From the NCBI RefSeq assembly GCF_001039275.2, contig NZ_CP030117.1, positions 676,001 to 740,000 of the forward strand: 64,000 nucleotides of DNA, written 5' to 3'. The translations under genes and the position numbers were made by a program. The notes beneath the pieces were generated by a model. The model was not told the origin of the DNA, did no database searches, and saw nothing but the letters and a program-made list of their open reading frames with translations. This DNA is from Brevibacillus brevis (lineage in GTDB: Bacteria > Bacillota > Bacilli > Brevibacillales > Brevibacillaceae). This document shows, in pieces, positions 50,591 through 60,168 of this stretch (its first letter is position 1; each line of letters begins with the position of its first letter).

Positions 50591-52195
50591 ATGTATAAGC
50601 TGATATTGGTAGATGACGAAGAAGATGTAAGAGAAGGGGTTAGCCAAGAAATTGACTGGCATAGCCACGGATACGAGGTGGTTGCCAAAGCAGAAAACGG
50701 CAGAGAGGCATTGGAACTGGTAGAGAGGCTGCGACCGGACGTCGTCGTCACCGACATCAAGATGCCCTTTATGAACGGACTTCAGTTGGCAGAGTCCATC
50801 GGGCGCGAGTTCCCTGCCATTCGTATCATTATCCTGACTGGGTTTGATGAGTTCGAGTACGCGCAAAAGGCCGTGAAGCTGCAAATTGATGAATATGTAC
50901 TTAAGCCGTTTTCCACGAGCGAACTGATGGAAGCACTGGATAAGGTCAAGAGACGGATGGATGAAGAGGCGGCCCATCGGGAAAACGTTCAGTTACTGCG
51001 CGATAGCTATCGAAAAAGCTTGCCGGTTTTGCGGGAGGTTTTTTTATCATCTTTGCTGAGTCGTCAGCTCGTACAGAACGATGTTTTTTCAAAAGCATGC
51101 GAATACGGGATAGAGCTCAGGAGTCCCGAATATCTCGTGGCGGTCATCTGTGTAGACCAGCCCAAGCAGGAGGAGCAGCAGCTTTTTCTTTTCGCTGTGA
51201 AAAATATTGCAGAAGAGCAGTTGAACGTAGGAAAACAGGCGGGAATCGTTTTTCTCCATGAAGATCAGGTTGTACTGCTCATGCGAGCAAAAGTAGACGA
51301 CACGCAGCGAATAGAAGTGCGAACACAAAATATCGCAGAAGAAATCAGGCGAACGATTGAAAAATATATGAGCATCACGGTAACGATCGGAATTGGCAAC
51401 GTCGTGACCGATATAGCGGCACTCCCTTACTCGTATGAGGACGCCATGCAGGCACTCGATTACAAAAGCATCCTCGGCTGCAACAGGATGATTGTGATCC
51501 AAGATGTGGAAAAGCAAGCGAGTGAGCAAATACGCCTCGATGAGAGAAGGGAGCATGAATTGGTTCGGTGCATCAAAATGGGGACGAGTACGGAGCTTCG
51601 GAACGTGATTGATGAATTGTTTGATCAGGTGGAGGGTGTACCCGTATCCCTCGAGGACTACCGAATTTATTTGTTGGAGATTATGACGACCATTTTGAAG
51701 ACTGCCCATCGTGCCGAAGTTGACATGGATCAACTGTTTGGCGGACAACGTTATCTGTTGCAGGTCATGACGACTTTTACCGGTATGGAGGATGCCCGAG
51801 AACAGATCACAGATATTTGTGAGCGCCTCATGGCGAGTATCGCAAGCGGACGGCAAACGACGTACAGGCGATTGATCACACAGGCATTGGACTACACCCA
51901 CGCGCATTATCATTCTCCCGATATATCCATCCACAAGGTGTGCGAACATCTGCACATCAGCCTCGGTTATTTTAGCGGTATTTTCAAGAAAGAGACGAAA
52001 ACCACCTTTGTGTCCTATCTCCTGTCATTGCGCATGGAAAAGGCCAAGGAGCTTTTGAGGACGACCGATTTGAAGTCCTTTGAAATCGCGGAGAAAGTCG
52101 GATATACCGATCCCAATTACTTTAGTTTCAGCTTTCGCAAGTATGCAGGTATGTCCGCCAAAGAGTACCGAAGTCAGAGCGAGCAGGAAGACTAA
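50591..52195 (+). CDS. YesN-type response regulator with AraC DNA-binding domain
   Basis: This 534-residue regulator has a receiver domain with phospho-acceptor D55 (VVVTDIKMPFMNG), a long central helical linker, and a C-terminal AraC-type double helix-turn-helix (ISIHKVCEHLHISLGYFSGIFKKE; SFEIAEKVGYTDPNYFSFSFRKYAGMSAKEYR). ATG 50591 follows GGGAGGTG. It precedes its sensor kinase by 3 bases and lies in a transcription unit with the sugar-binding sensor and the mgl transporter. It probably activates the mgl promoter in response to sugar. Confidence 0.88.
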   Translation: MYKLILVDDEEDVREGVSQEIDWHSHGYEVVAKAENGREALELVERLRPDVVVTDIKMPFMNGLQLAESIGREFPAIRIIILTGFDEFEYAQKAVKLQIDEYVLKPFSTSELMEALDKVKRRMDEEAAHRENVQLLRDSYRKSLPVLREVFLSSLLSRQLVQNDVFSKACEYGIELRSPEYLVAVICVDQPKQEEQQLFLFAVKNIAEEQLNVGKQAGIVFLHEDQVVLLMRAKVDDTQRIEVRTQNIAEEIRRTIEKYMSITVTIGIGNVVTDIAALPYSYEDAMQALDYKSILGCNRMIVIQDVEKQASEQIRLDERREHELVRCIKMGTSTELRNVIDELFDQVEGVPVSLEDYRIYLLEIMTTILKTAHRAEVDMDQLFGGQRYLLQVMTTFTGMEDAREQITDICERLMASIASGRQTTYRRLITQALDYTHAHYHSPDISIHKVCEHLHISLGYFSGIFKKETKTTFVSYLLSLRMEKAKELLRTTDLKSFEIAEKVGYTDPNYFSFSFRKYAGMSAKEYRSQSEQED

Positions 52196-52198
52196 CCG

Positions 52199-53968
52199 AT
52201 GAAACGATTGCTCTCGGTGATCAAGGTCAAAGGCATTCAATTTATCATTACCACTTCCTTTACACTCGTGACGGTACTCGTCATGCTGTTTGTCGGGGTG
52301 ATGCTGTACGGAAAATTTGCGCAGACGGCAGAGCAAAACGCCTATCTGCACACGCAGCAAATCCTGGAGCAGGTGAAATACAATCTGGACAGCTATTTGA
52401 ATGGGATGACGCAAATTTTCGAACTCGTCGATGACAAGATCAGAAGAAGCAAGGGACTCACGGCAGACAAGCTGAGCGAACAGCTTGAGACCATCGTAGA
52501 AACGAGAAAGGATATCGTCTCCATTGCGGTTTTTACACGAGACGGAACGTTATTGGCCACAACTCCTTCCAAAATACTGAGGAGTAACACTCGTTTGACG
52601 GAACAGAGCTGGTTCCAGAAGGCGATCGAGGACCCGACGAACCTGTCCTTTTCGCTCCCGCATATCCAGAACTTGTTTAAAGGGGAGTACACCTGGGTCG
52701 TCTCGATGAGTCGGGAAATTCTTCTCCATGGACCTGATGGAGAAATTCCTGCCGTACTTTTAGTCGATGTGAATTTCAAGGAGATCGATGAGCTCTGTCA
52801 GAGAGTGGGCTTGGGGAAAAAGGGGTACGTCTACATCATCGATTTGGTCGGGAACATCGTCTACCATCCGCAGCAGCAGTTGATTTACGCCGGATTGAAA
52901 AATGAAAACCGTTCCTTGCCGCTGAAGCATTCTTACGGCAGCTATGTAGAAGAGACGCAGGATGAAACGCGTTTGATCACCATCAAGACGATTGATCAGC
53001 TAGGCTGGAAAATCATTGGGGTGTCCTACATGGACGAGATTGTGACGACCAAAAAAGAAATCAGTCGCTTCATTTTTTGGCTACTCATCTTTGTGATTGT
53101 TATTGTGTTGTTCGTACTGCACTATCTTTCTGCGAAAATATCACGACCGATCAAGCTGCTGGAGCGGTCCATGGAAAGGGTGGAGCAGGGAGACTTTTCG
53201 GAGAGTGAACCGATCCGGGGAAGCCATGAGGTCGAACAGCTTTCCTTGCGTTTTCATCTGATGGTCGCGAAGGTCAGGGAATTGATGCACCAGATCATTC
53301 GGGAACAGGAAGCCAAACGAAAAAGCGAGCTGGAGGTGCTACAGGCACAGATCAATCCGCATTTTCTATACAACACGTTGAACTCTGTGGTCAGAATGGT
53401 CGGCAACGGAAAAAACGAGGATGTCATCACCACGATTACTTCGTTGTCAAAACTGTTTCGGATTAGCCTGAGCAGAGGCAAGAACATTATCACGGTGCGA
53501 GAAGAGCTCGAGCATGTGCGTCATTATCTTATTATTCAAAAAATGAGGTACAAGCAAAAATTTGAGTACGAGATCGTGGTCGAGGATGAGGATGAGGATG
53601 AGGTGCTCAACTGTCTGACGCTGAAGTTGCTGCTTCAGCCGATTGTGGAAAACGCTATCTACCACGGGATTGAGCATTTGGCTGATCCGGGCCGGATTCG
53701 CATATTGGCAGCAATCATCGACGGCAAGGTGTTACTTCAGGTAAGCGACAATGGATTGGGCATGTCCCCTGATGTTCTCGCACAAGTAAAAGCTGGCTTT
53801 TACAAAAGCGAAGAAGGCACGGGCGTTGGGATTCAAAATGTGCAGGAACGCATCCGCTTGACCTTCGGCGAACAGTACGGTTTGGAAATCGAGAGCGAAC
53901 AGGAAGAGGGGACTGTTGTGCGTGTGTGGATTCCGCGCCAGGTTGCAGAGGAGCGAGATCGTTTATGA
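52199..53968 (+). CDS. YesM-type sensor histidine kinase
   Basis: This 589-residue kinase has TM1 (about 12-37), a large extracellular dCACHE-like sensor (about 38-290), TM2 (290-312), a HAMP domain (ISRPIKLLERSM) and the characteristic His_kinase motif INPHFLYNTLN with H388. The ATPase part contains LLLQPIVENAIYHGI and GVGIQNVQERI. This family signals in sugar or polysaccharide uptake. It is coupled to the next gene, whose ATG overlaps the stop (ATGA). The substrate is not determined, but the adjacent sugar-binding proteins suggest galactose-type sugars. Confidence 0.9.
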   Translation: MKRLLSVIKVKGIQFIITTSFTLVTVLVMLFVGVMLYGKFAQTAEQNAYLHTQQILEQVKYNLDSYLNGMTQIFELVDDKIRRSKGLTADKLSEQLETIVETRKDIVSIAVFTRDGTLLATTPSKILRSNTRLTEQSWFQKAIEDPTNLSFSLPHIQNLFKGEYTWVVSMSREILLHGPDGEIPAVLLVDVNFKEIDELCQRVGLGKKGYVYIIDLVGNIVYHPQQQLIYAGLKNENRSLPLKHSYGSYVEETQDETRLITIKTIDQLGWKIIGVSYMDEIVTTKKEISRFIFWLLIFVIVIVLFVLHYLSAKISRPIKLLERSMERVEQGDFSESEPIRGSHEVEQLSLRFHLMVAKVRELMHQIIREQEAKRKSELEVLQAQINPHFLYNTLNSVVRMVGNGKNEDVITTITSLSKLFRISLSRGKNIITVREELEHVRHYLIIQKMRYKQKFEYEIVVEDEDEDEVLNCLTLKLLLQPIVENAIYHGIEHLADPGRIRILAAIIDGKVLLQVSDNGLGMSPDVLAQVKAGFYKSEEGTGVGIQNVQERIRLTFGEQYGLEIESEQEEGTVVRVWIPRQVAEERDRL

Positions 53969-54951
53969 GGACAGCAGCGGTAAAACGTTTGAGCGTATAC
54001 GGGTTGGTCGTTTTGGCAGCGGTGACGCTTTTTTACTCGTGCAGTGCTCCGCTTACGGATGGGGAAGTAGACAAGAAAAAGACAGTGGCGCTGATCGTCC
54101 GTATGAAGCACGGTGATTATTGGCGAACGGTCAAGCTCGGGGCGGAGATGGCTGCCAAGGAATATGAGCGTAACCTGAATTTTTACGCGCCGGACTATGA
54201 GGAGGATGCCAGTAGGCAAATGGAGCTGGTGCAGCAGGCAATCGCAGATGGCTCCGAGACAATCGTGGTGGCACCTAGTGACGATCGAGTTTTGCGAGAA
54301 GCCATCAAGCTGACAAGAGAGCGGGCCATCCCGATTCTTGTACTCGACACAGTCGGAAAAGATTCAGCCGTCAAAAGCTACATTGGGACAGATAACTACG
54401 ATATGGGCATGAAGGCATTCGAAAAAATGGTGTACCTGATTGAAAAAAAGGGACAAATCGCATTGCTCGGCACAGATCGGGTAAAGACAAATGCCAAACG
54501 AAGAGAGCAGGGCGTCCTCGATTTGCTACCACGGGAAACGCAGATTGAACTGATTGCCAACGAAAATGTTCCCTTGGATAAAAAGCAGATCGGTGAGTGG
54601 ACGCGCGAATTGATCCGCAAGCATCCGCAGGTGAAGGGAGTGATTGCACTCGATGCCAGTACTGCGATCGGTGTGGCCGAGGAAATGGAAAACTGCGGGC
54701 TGCGGGACAAAGTAAAGATTGTAGCAATCGACAGTCCGCCTGAAGTGCTGGAGTATTTGCAGGAAGGAATCATTTCCGCGACGATCATCCAGAAGCCGCT
54801 ATCGATGGGATATCTCGGCGTCAAGTACGCAGTCGAAGCGAGCAACGGAGAAGCAGTGCCCAGTCTGGTCGACACGGGAACAAAAGTAATCGATAGGGAG
54901 AATATGTTCTGGTCGGAGAATCAAAAGCTCCTCTTCCCCTTCGTAAAATAA
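53965..54951 (+). CDS. sugar-binding lipoprotein, probable sensor partner of the YesM kinase
   Basis: This 328-residue RbsB/MglB-fold periplasmic-binding-like protein has an N-terminal membrane anchor or weak lipobox (VLAAVTLFYSCS). It then shows the type I binding fold (KKTVALIVRMKHGDYWRTVKLGAEMAAKEY; VVAPSDDRVLREAI; IPILVLDTVGKDSAVKSYIGTDNYDMGMKA; VKGVIALDASTAIGVAEEM). It overlaps the kinase gene by 4 bases. Because a complete mglB binding protein follows with its own promoter, this one is likely a sensor that presents sugar to the kinase ectodomain, as in XylFII-LytS. ATG 53965 follows AGAGGAGCG. Confidence 0.75.
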   Translation: MRTAAVKRLSVYGLVVLAAVTLFYSCSAPLTDGEVDKKKTVALIVRMKHGDYWRTVKLGAEMAAKEYERNLNFYAPDYEEDASRQMELVQQAIADGSETIVVAPSDDRVLREAIKLTRERAIPILVLDTVGKDSAVKSYIGTDNYDMGMKAFEKMVYLIEKKGQIALLGTDRVKTNAKRREQGVLDLLPRETQIELIANENVPLDKKQIGEWTRELIRKHPQVKGVIALDASTAIGVAEEMENCGLRDKVKIVAIDSPPEVLEYLQEGIISATIIQKPLSMGYLGVKYAVEASNGEAVPSLVDTGTKVIDRENMFWSENQKLLFPFVK

Positions 54952-55014
54952 GCCACCGAAAAACAGGTGAGAATTTTGATAAAAATGCGCAGGATTTTCG
55001 ATGGAAGACATATG

Positions 55015-55028
55015 GGAAAACGCTTACA
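55015..55028 (-). promoter_or_regulatory. cre site (catabolite-responsive element) upstream of mglB
   Basis: The minus-strand sequence TGTAAGCGTTTTCC matches the CcpA consensus TGWAARCGYTWNCW at all but the last position. It lies 49 bases before the mglB ATG in a 125-base intergenic region. Glucose repression of the transporter is expected. Confidence 0.75.
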
Positions 55029-55076
55029 TTTGGTGTATATCAGATGTAAACATAGGGGATAAAGGGGGATTATCGA

Positions 55077-56123
55077 ATGAGAAAGCTGATTGCCACTACA
55101 CTGGTGGCCGCTGTTACACTCTCGGTGGTTGGATGCTCACAATCAGGCGGTTCGCAGCCGACAGCTTCGGGGGGAGGAGCTGCTCCTGCGGGGAATCCCA
55201 AAATCGGAGTCGCCATCTACAAGTTCGATGATACGTTCATGACGGGAGTGCGCAATGCGATTTCGAAGGCCGCGGAGGGCAAAGCGGAAGTGGACGTTGT
55301 AGACAGCCAAAATGCCCAGCCTACGCAAAATGACAAAGTGGATTTGTTCATTAACAAAAAGGTAAATGCCCTCGCCATCAATCCGGTGGATCGCACGGCT
55401 GCTGGCGTCCTTATCGACAAGGCGAAGCAAGCCAATATTCCTGTCGTCTTCTTCAACCGTGAGCCGATGCCAGAGGATATGCAGAAGTGGGATAAGGTCT
55501 ACTACGTGGGAGCAAAAGCGGAGGAATCCGGCACGATCTCTGGGCAGTTGATTGTCGATTATTGGAAGGCAAATCCGGAAGCAGATAAAAACAAGGATGG
55601 CGTCCTCCAATACGTCATGTTAAAAGGCGAGCCAGGGCATCAGGATGCTGAGCTGCGGACGAAGTTTTCGGTGAAGGCGATTGAAGATGCAGGGATTAAA
55701 GTAGAGAAGGTCGCCGAAGATACGGCCATGTGGGATCGCGTCAAAGGGCAGGAAAAGATGGCCGCCTTCCTCGCAGCTTCCGGTGACAAGATCGAAGCCG
55801 TTCTTGCCAACAACGACGATATGGCACTGGGGGCAATCGAAGCGCTGAAGGCATCCGGCTACTTTGCCAATGGCAAGTACATGCCCGTTGTTGGCGTGGA
55901 TGCCACAGCGCCTGCACTGAAGGAGCTAGAGGCGGGAACCTTGCTCGGAACGGTCCTCAACGATGCGAATAACCAGGGAAAAGCAACGCTTAGCATCGCG
56001 GCGTCTTTGGCGAAGGGTGAAACGCCAACGAAAGATTCCACAGGCTTTGACATTACGGACGGCAAGTACGTATGGGTGCCCTACAAAAAAATCACCAAGG
56101 AGAACATGAACGACGCGAAATAA
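55077..56123 (+). CDS. mglB: galactose/methyl-galactoside ABC transporter substrate-binding protein (MglB-like)
   Basis: This 348-residue lipoprotein has a lipobox (LSVVGC), then the MglB fold: GVAIYKFDDTFMTGVRNAI, VDLFINKKVNALAINPVDRTAAGVLIDKAKQ, IPVVFFNREP, LANNDDMALGAIEALKASG, VVGVDATAPALKELEAGT. It captures galactose or methyl-galactoside and delivers it to MglAC. ATG 55077 follows AAGGGGG. A 12-bp hairpin after it probably stabilises the message and raises binding-protein level. The cre site upstream suggests CcpA control. Confidence 0.88.
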   Translation: MRKLIATTLVAAVTLSVVGCSQSGGSQPTASGGGAAPAGNPKIGVAIYKFDDTFMTGVRNAISKAAEGKAEVDVVDSQNAQPTQNDKVDLFINKKVNALAINPVDRTAAGVLIDKAKQANIPVVFFNREPMPEDMQKWDKVYYVGAKAEESGTISGQLIVDYWKANPEADKNKDGVLQYVMLKGEPGHQDAELRTKFSVKAIEDAGIKVEKVAEDTAMWDRVKGQEKMAAFLAASGDKIEAVLANNDDMALGAIEALKASGYFANGKYMPVVGVDATAPALKELEAGTLLGTVLNDANNQGKATLSIAASLAKGETPTKDSTGFDITDGKYVWVPYKKITKENMNDAK

Positions 56124-56127
56124 GAAG

Positions 56128-56168
56128 CAGGAGAGTCGGTGAAGAGACGAATCCGACTCTCCTGTTTC
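56128..56168 (+). terminator. intercistronic hairpin between mglB and mglA
   Basis: CAGGAGAGTCGG pairs with CCGACTCTCCTG over a 13-base loop, followed by TTTC. It likely acts as partial terminator and 3-prime stabiliser, giving high mglB over mglAC expression, as known for many binding-protein operons. Confidence 0.85.
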
Positions 56169-56206
56169 AGTGATGGGGATGATTTTGCAAAAAGGAGGGC
56201 ATTCAC

Positions 56207-57724
56207 ATGGGCCAGCATGCGTTTTTGTTGGAAATGAACCACATTCATAAAGAATTTCCGGGGGTCAAGGCACTCGATGATGTCACGCTACAAGTCCGTC
56301 CCGGAACAGTCCATGCACTGATGGGAGAGAATGGAGCAGGCAAATCCACCCTGATGAAGTGTCTCTTCGGAATTTATCGGCCAGATGCGGGGGAAATCGT
56401 ATTAAACAATGAGCGGGTGACGATGAGCAGTTCAAAGGACGCGCTGGGACACGGCATCTCCATGATTCATCAAGAGCTGCATCCGGTGCCCTTTCGCAAT
56501 GTCATGGAAAACATATGGCTAGGACGTTTTCCTGTCAAAAGAATCGGGCCTTTTCCGTTTGTGGATGAGAAAAAAATGCTTGTGGATACAAAGAAGCTGT
56601 TTGCTGATCTGGGGATGGACCTGAATCCGCACGCTGTTGTCCGTGACTTGTCTGTATCCAAGGTACAGTCGCTTGAAATTGCCAAAGCTGTCTCCTACCA
56701 ATCCAAAGTGATCATTATGGACGAACCGACATCTTCCCTGACGGGTAACGAGGTGGAGCAGCTATTTGCGATCATCCGCGAGCTGAAGAGCAGAGGTGTC
56801 GCCATCATCTATATTTCACACAAGATGGAAGAAATTTTGCGGATTGCGGATGACGTAACGATCATGCGCGATGGCAAGCTCATTGGAACATGGCGTGCAG
56901 CCGAGCTGACGACAGATCTGATCATTTCCAAAATGGTCGGACGGGACCTGACACAGCGTTTCCCGAGTCGATCCAATATGCCAGGAGAACCGATCTTGAA
57001 GGTAGAGGGGCTGAGCTCTCCATTTTCCCAGTCCTTTCAGCACGTGTCGTTTGAATTGCGCAAAGGTGAAATCTTAGGAGTAGGTGGCCTCGTAGGCGCA
57101 CAACGAACAGAGCTGATTGAGGCATTGTTTGGACTGCGCGCGGTTTCAGCAGGAAAAGTGTCGATCAACGGTCAGGAGGTACGGATCAAATCACCGAAGG
57201 ATGCGAAGAAATACAAAATGGCGCTCTTGACGGAGGAGCGGCGAGTCACCGGCATCATTCCTGTCTTATCGATTCTGGAAAATACGGTCATTGCGAATTT
57301 GGCCAGTTACCAAACACCTTTTCTACTCCTCAATGAACGTAAGCGAAGAGCGGATGTCAGCCGCAGCATTGAGATGCTCCGCGTCAAGACTCCCTCTATG
57401 AAAGCTCTGATCAAAAACCTGTCAGGAGGCAATCAGCAAAAGGTTCTGCTGGCGCGGTGGCTCTTGACTGATCCGGATATTTTATTGCTGGACGAACCTA
57501 CGCGTGGAGTCGATGTCGGCGCCAAATACGAAATCTATACCATCATCGCGGAGCTGGCGAGCCAGGGAAAAGGCATCATCATGATTTCCTCGGAAATGCC
57601 GGAGTTGCTGGGAATGTCAGATCGAATCATGGTCATGTGCGAGGGTAGGCTCTCCGGTTTTTTGTCAGGTACAGCGGCATCCGAAGAAGAGATCATGCGG
57701 CTGGCTACCAAGCATCTTGCATGA
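56207..57724 (+). CDS. mglA: galactose/methyl-galactoside ABC transporter ATP-binding protein (MglA-like)
   Basis: This 505-residue ATPase has two tandem ABC domains. The first has Walker A GENGAGKSTLMK, signature LSVSKVQSLEIAKAV and Walker B VIIMDEPTSSLT. The second has a degenerate first loop (GVGGLVGAQRTELIEALFGL), signature LSGGNQQKVLLAR and Walker B ILLLDEPTRGVDVG. That asymmetry is typical of CUT2 sugar importers such as MglA, RbsA and XylG. ATG 56207 has AAAAAGGAGGGC. Its partners are MglB and MglC. Confidence 0.9.
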   Translation: MGQHAFLLEMNHIHKEFPGVKALDDVTLQVRPGTVHALMGENGAGKSTLMKCLFGIYRPDAGEIVLNNERVTMSSSKDALGHGISMIHQELHPVPFRNVMENIWLGRFPVKRIGPFPFVDEKKMLVDTKKLFADLGMDLNPHAVVRDLSVSKVQSLEIAKAVSYQSKVIIMDEPTSSLTGNEVEQLFAIIRELKSRGVAIIYISHKMEEILRIADDVTIMRDGKLIGTWRAAELTTDLIISKMVGRDLTQRFPSRSNMPGEPILKVEGLSSPFSQSFQHVSFELRKGEILGVGGLVGAQRTELIEALFGLRAVSAGKVSINGQEVRIKSPKDAKKYKMALLTEERRVTGIIPVLSILENTVIANLASYQTPFLLLNERKRRADVSRSIEMLRVKTPSMKALIKNLSGGNQQKVLLARWLLTDPDILLLDEPTRGVDVGAKYEIYTIIAELASQGKGIIMISSEMPELLGMSDRIMVMCEGRLSGFLSGTAASEEEIMRLATKHLA

Positions 57725-57742
57725 GAAAGGAGGGGAACAGGC

Positions 57743-58762
57743 ATGTCTTCGTTGTCTGCTAAACAGGTGCAAGGCTTTGTTACGCAAAATGCCATCTATA
57801 TCGTTCTGGTTTTGTTGATTGCGGGAATCGCGATTTACGATCCCAATTTTCTTTCCATTACAACGCTTCGGGATATTTTGTTGCAATCCTCAACTCGCGC
57901 CATTATTGCCTTGGGTGCTGCGTTTGTTTTGATTACAGGCGGAACGGATCTTTCAGCGGGGCGAGTGGTCGGGTTGACGGCTGTCATCTCCGCCTCGATG
58001 CTGCAAAGCCAAGACTATCCCCGGAGGTTTTTCCCGGATCTACCCGATTTGCCGTTGCTTATCCCTATTCTCATCGCGATTGCTGCGGGCTTGCTGGTTG
58101 GCCTGATCAACGGCATTATTGTGTCTCGTTTTAGTGTGCCCCCTTTTATCGCGACGTTGGGCATGATGGTCATTGTGTACGGGTTCAACTCCATCTATTT
58201 TGATATGGAGCCCAATCAATCCCAGCCAATTGCTGGACTGCGCAGTGACTTTAATCAGCTTGGGACCGGGTACATCGGCCCGAGTGGCCCGTATTCGATT
58301 CCGTATATCGTCATCATTGCGATCATGGTTGCGTTCATCGTCTGGGTGATCTTCAACAAAACACGGCTTGGAAAAAACATGTACGCCATCGGAGGCAACA
58401 TGCAGGCCGCCACTGTTTCCGGGATCAACGTCGCTTTCAACCTCATGATTATTTATGCCATTGCTGGTGCCCTGTATGGACTCGGAGGCGTTCTGGAGGC
58501 AGCAAGGACTGGTGGCGCGACGAACAACTACGGAAACATGTACGAGCTGGACGCGATTGCAGCCTGTGTGGTAGGTGGAGTATCGACGTCCGGCGGAATT
58601 GGTACCGTTCCAGGTGTGCTTGCGGGTGTCCTCATTTTTGGCGTCATTAACTACGGTCTTACGTTTATCGGAGTCAGCCCGTATTGGCAGCTCATCATTA
58701 AAGGACTTATCATTGTGGCAGCCGTTGCTTTTGACATTCGCAAATACTTGGCGAAAAAATAA
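57743..58762 (+). CDS. mglC: galactose/methyl-galactoside ABC transporter permease (MglC-like)
   Basis: This 339-residue BPD_transp_2 permease has about ten hydrophobic helices and the family signature GLINGIIVSRFSVPPFIATLGMM and GRVVGLTAVISASML. The C-terminal part (GGATNNYGNMYELDAIAACVVGGVSTSGGIGTVPGVLAG) is the CUT2 permease motif. ATG 57743 follows GAAAGGAGGGG, 18 bases after mglA. The operon ends at a terminator near 58869-58917. Confidence 0.9.
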   Translation: MSSLSAKQVQGFVTQNAIYIVLVLLIAGIAIYDPNFLSITTLRDILLQSSTRAIIALGAAFVLITGGTDLSAGRVVGLTAVISASMLQSQDYPRRFFPDLPDLPLLIPILIAIAAGLLVGLINGIIVSRFSVPPFIATLGMMVIVYGFNSIYFDMEPNQSQPIAGLRSDFNQLGTGYIGPSGPYSIPYIVIIAIMVAFIVWVIFNKTRLGKNMYAIGGNMQAATVSGINVAFNLMIIYAIAGALYGLGGVLEAARTGGATNNYGNMYELDAIAACVVGGVSTSGGIGTVPGVLAGVLIFGVINYGLTFIGVSPYWQLIIKGLIIVAAVAFDIRKYLAKK

Positions 58763-58868
58763 GAAAACCTTTTTCGAGGCTTGCTCAAGGATGAGCGACC
58801 GCGTATTGTCGGAATGTTTTCCGTAATATCGGGAGGAAACTCGAAGATGTTTACACTTTCCGATATTA

Positions 58869-58917
58869 TAAAAAGAGACCCCGGATTGGCTGTCAGGCAG
58901 CTTTTCTGGGGTCTTTG
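58869..58917. terminator. bidirectional intrinsic terminator between mglC and the DUF418 gene
   Basis: AGACCCC (58876-58882) pairs with GGGGTCT (58908-58914), with an inner GCTGTCAGGCAGC hairpin. T-rich tails follow on both strands. Confidence 0.8.
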
Positions 58918-58922
58918 ATTGT

Positions 58923-59972
58923 TTATTTTCGCAGCGGTGTGACTTTCATATACGTAAATAATCGCCATACCCACTCAAGTGGCCCCATGCGGAAGACAGA
59001 CAGCCAAAGTACACTAACTACCATTTGCAATACGTAGATACCGAGGCAGATCAGTGTCGTTTGCAGGTAGCCGAGATTGCCAAACCAATCGAACAAATAG
59101 CTTCCTACAAGGATCAATACGGTTTGTCCGACGTAGTTTGTCAAAGCCATGCGACCGTAGCTGGTCAGCGGAGAGAGGACGGTCTGGACGGTTTTATTTT
59201 GCAGCAGCCGAATCAAGGTCGTCGTGTAAAAAGCAGCCATGACAAGACCTGTGGAGGTCAAGGCAATCGTGTAATTCATCAACTGCTGAAGGGTTTCTTC
59301 TGACACGGTATCGTCTACAACCAGATTCGCCCCACCCATTGCCGGATCTGCTGGAGTCAGTCGGTATTGGATAAACAAGCCGATTAACGAAAGGACGAAG
59401 GTCACGCCCTGCACTTTTTTAATCACTGGCAAAAATCTCGGAATGTCCTGAAAGACCCCGTACTGCCCGACAGCCAGTCCCAAAATAAACAACGGAAGCA
59501 CCAAAAGCGCCTTGAAGCCGGTAGCACAGACAGCCATTGATAGAATAAGCCCGATGATCAGATTGGTTCGCGCCTTCAATCGATAAAAAGGCAGCAAGAT
59601 GAAGCCGAAGATGGCGTAGATGAAAAGTGCTTCGCCAGGGTGAAACATTTTATGCACATAGCCAAGAGCGAGTAGCGCAATCAGACGCCGAATGAACAAA
59701 ACGGTGCTGTTGGCGCCTTTTGCTTTTGCTCGATTGATGAATATATAGAAGCCCACGCCAAACAAGAAGGAAAAGATCACGAAGAAGCGAGATTCCACAA
59801 AGAAATTGAAAAACTGGAACAGCCAGTGGTCCACACTTCCTATCTCAGGTGTCTGTGCATACAGCAATGCCACGATGTTGACGAGGAGAATGCCCATTAA
59901 AGCAAAGCCTCGTACGGTATCTAATGTATCAATTCGTTGATTCATGGTCGGTGCGTTTTCTTTCAATCCCAT
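58923..59972 (-). CDS. DUF418 domain-containing membrane protein
   Basis: This 349-residue membrane protein has about eight to nine helices, the N-terminal RGFALMGILLVNI and FGVGFYIFINRA segments of DUF418/YeiB-type acyltransferase-like proteins, and a C-terminal GPLEWVWRLFTYMK box. The function of DUF418 is unknown; it resembles the membrane core of acyltransferase-3 proteins. ATG 59972 is chosen because of an AGAAGGAAG site; an earlier frame to 60011 is possible. It is convergent with mglC and divergent from the VanW-like gene. Confidence 0.8.
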   Translation of the reverse strand: MGLKENAPTMNQRIDTLDTVRGFALMGILLVNIVALLYAQTPEIGSVDHWLFQFFNFFVESRFFVIFSFLFGVGFYIFINRAKAKGANSTVLFIRRLIALLALGYVHKMFHPGEALFIYAIFGFILLPFYRLKARTNLIIGLILSMAVCATGFKALLVLPLFILGLAVGQYGVFQDIPRFLPVIKKVQGVTFVLSLIGLFIQYRLTPADPAMGGANLVVDDTVSEETLQQLMNYTIALTSTGLVMAAFYTTTLIRLLQNKTVQTVLSPLTSYGRMALTNYVGQTVLILVGSYLFDWFGNLGYLQTTLICLGIYVLQMVVSVLWLSVFRMGPLEWVWRLFTYMKVTPLRK

Positions 59973-60168
59973 CACTTCCTTCTCTCGGTGTTCGTCGTCC
60001 GATTCGCGCACTTTTCCTATCCTAGCTCATCAGGGGATGGTGGAGAAAGGGCATTTGCTTACGTCTTACTTACAAAAGTGTAAGAAGTGAGGGGATCTCC
60101 CGTATTCGACCGCAACTTCATCCCAAATTCATGCGTCTATTGTAATAATCAGGAAGTCGGGGTGCACA

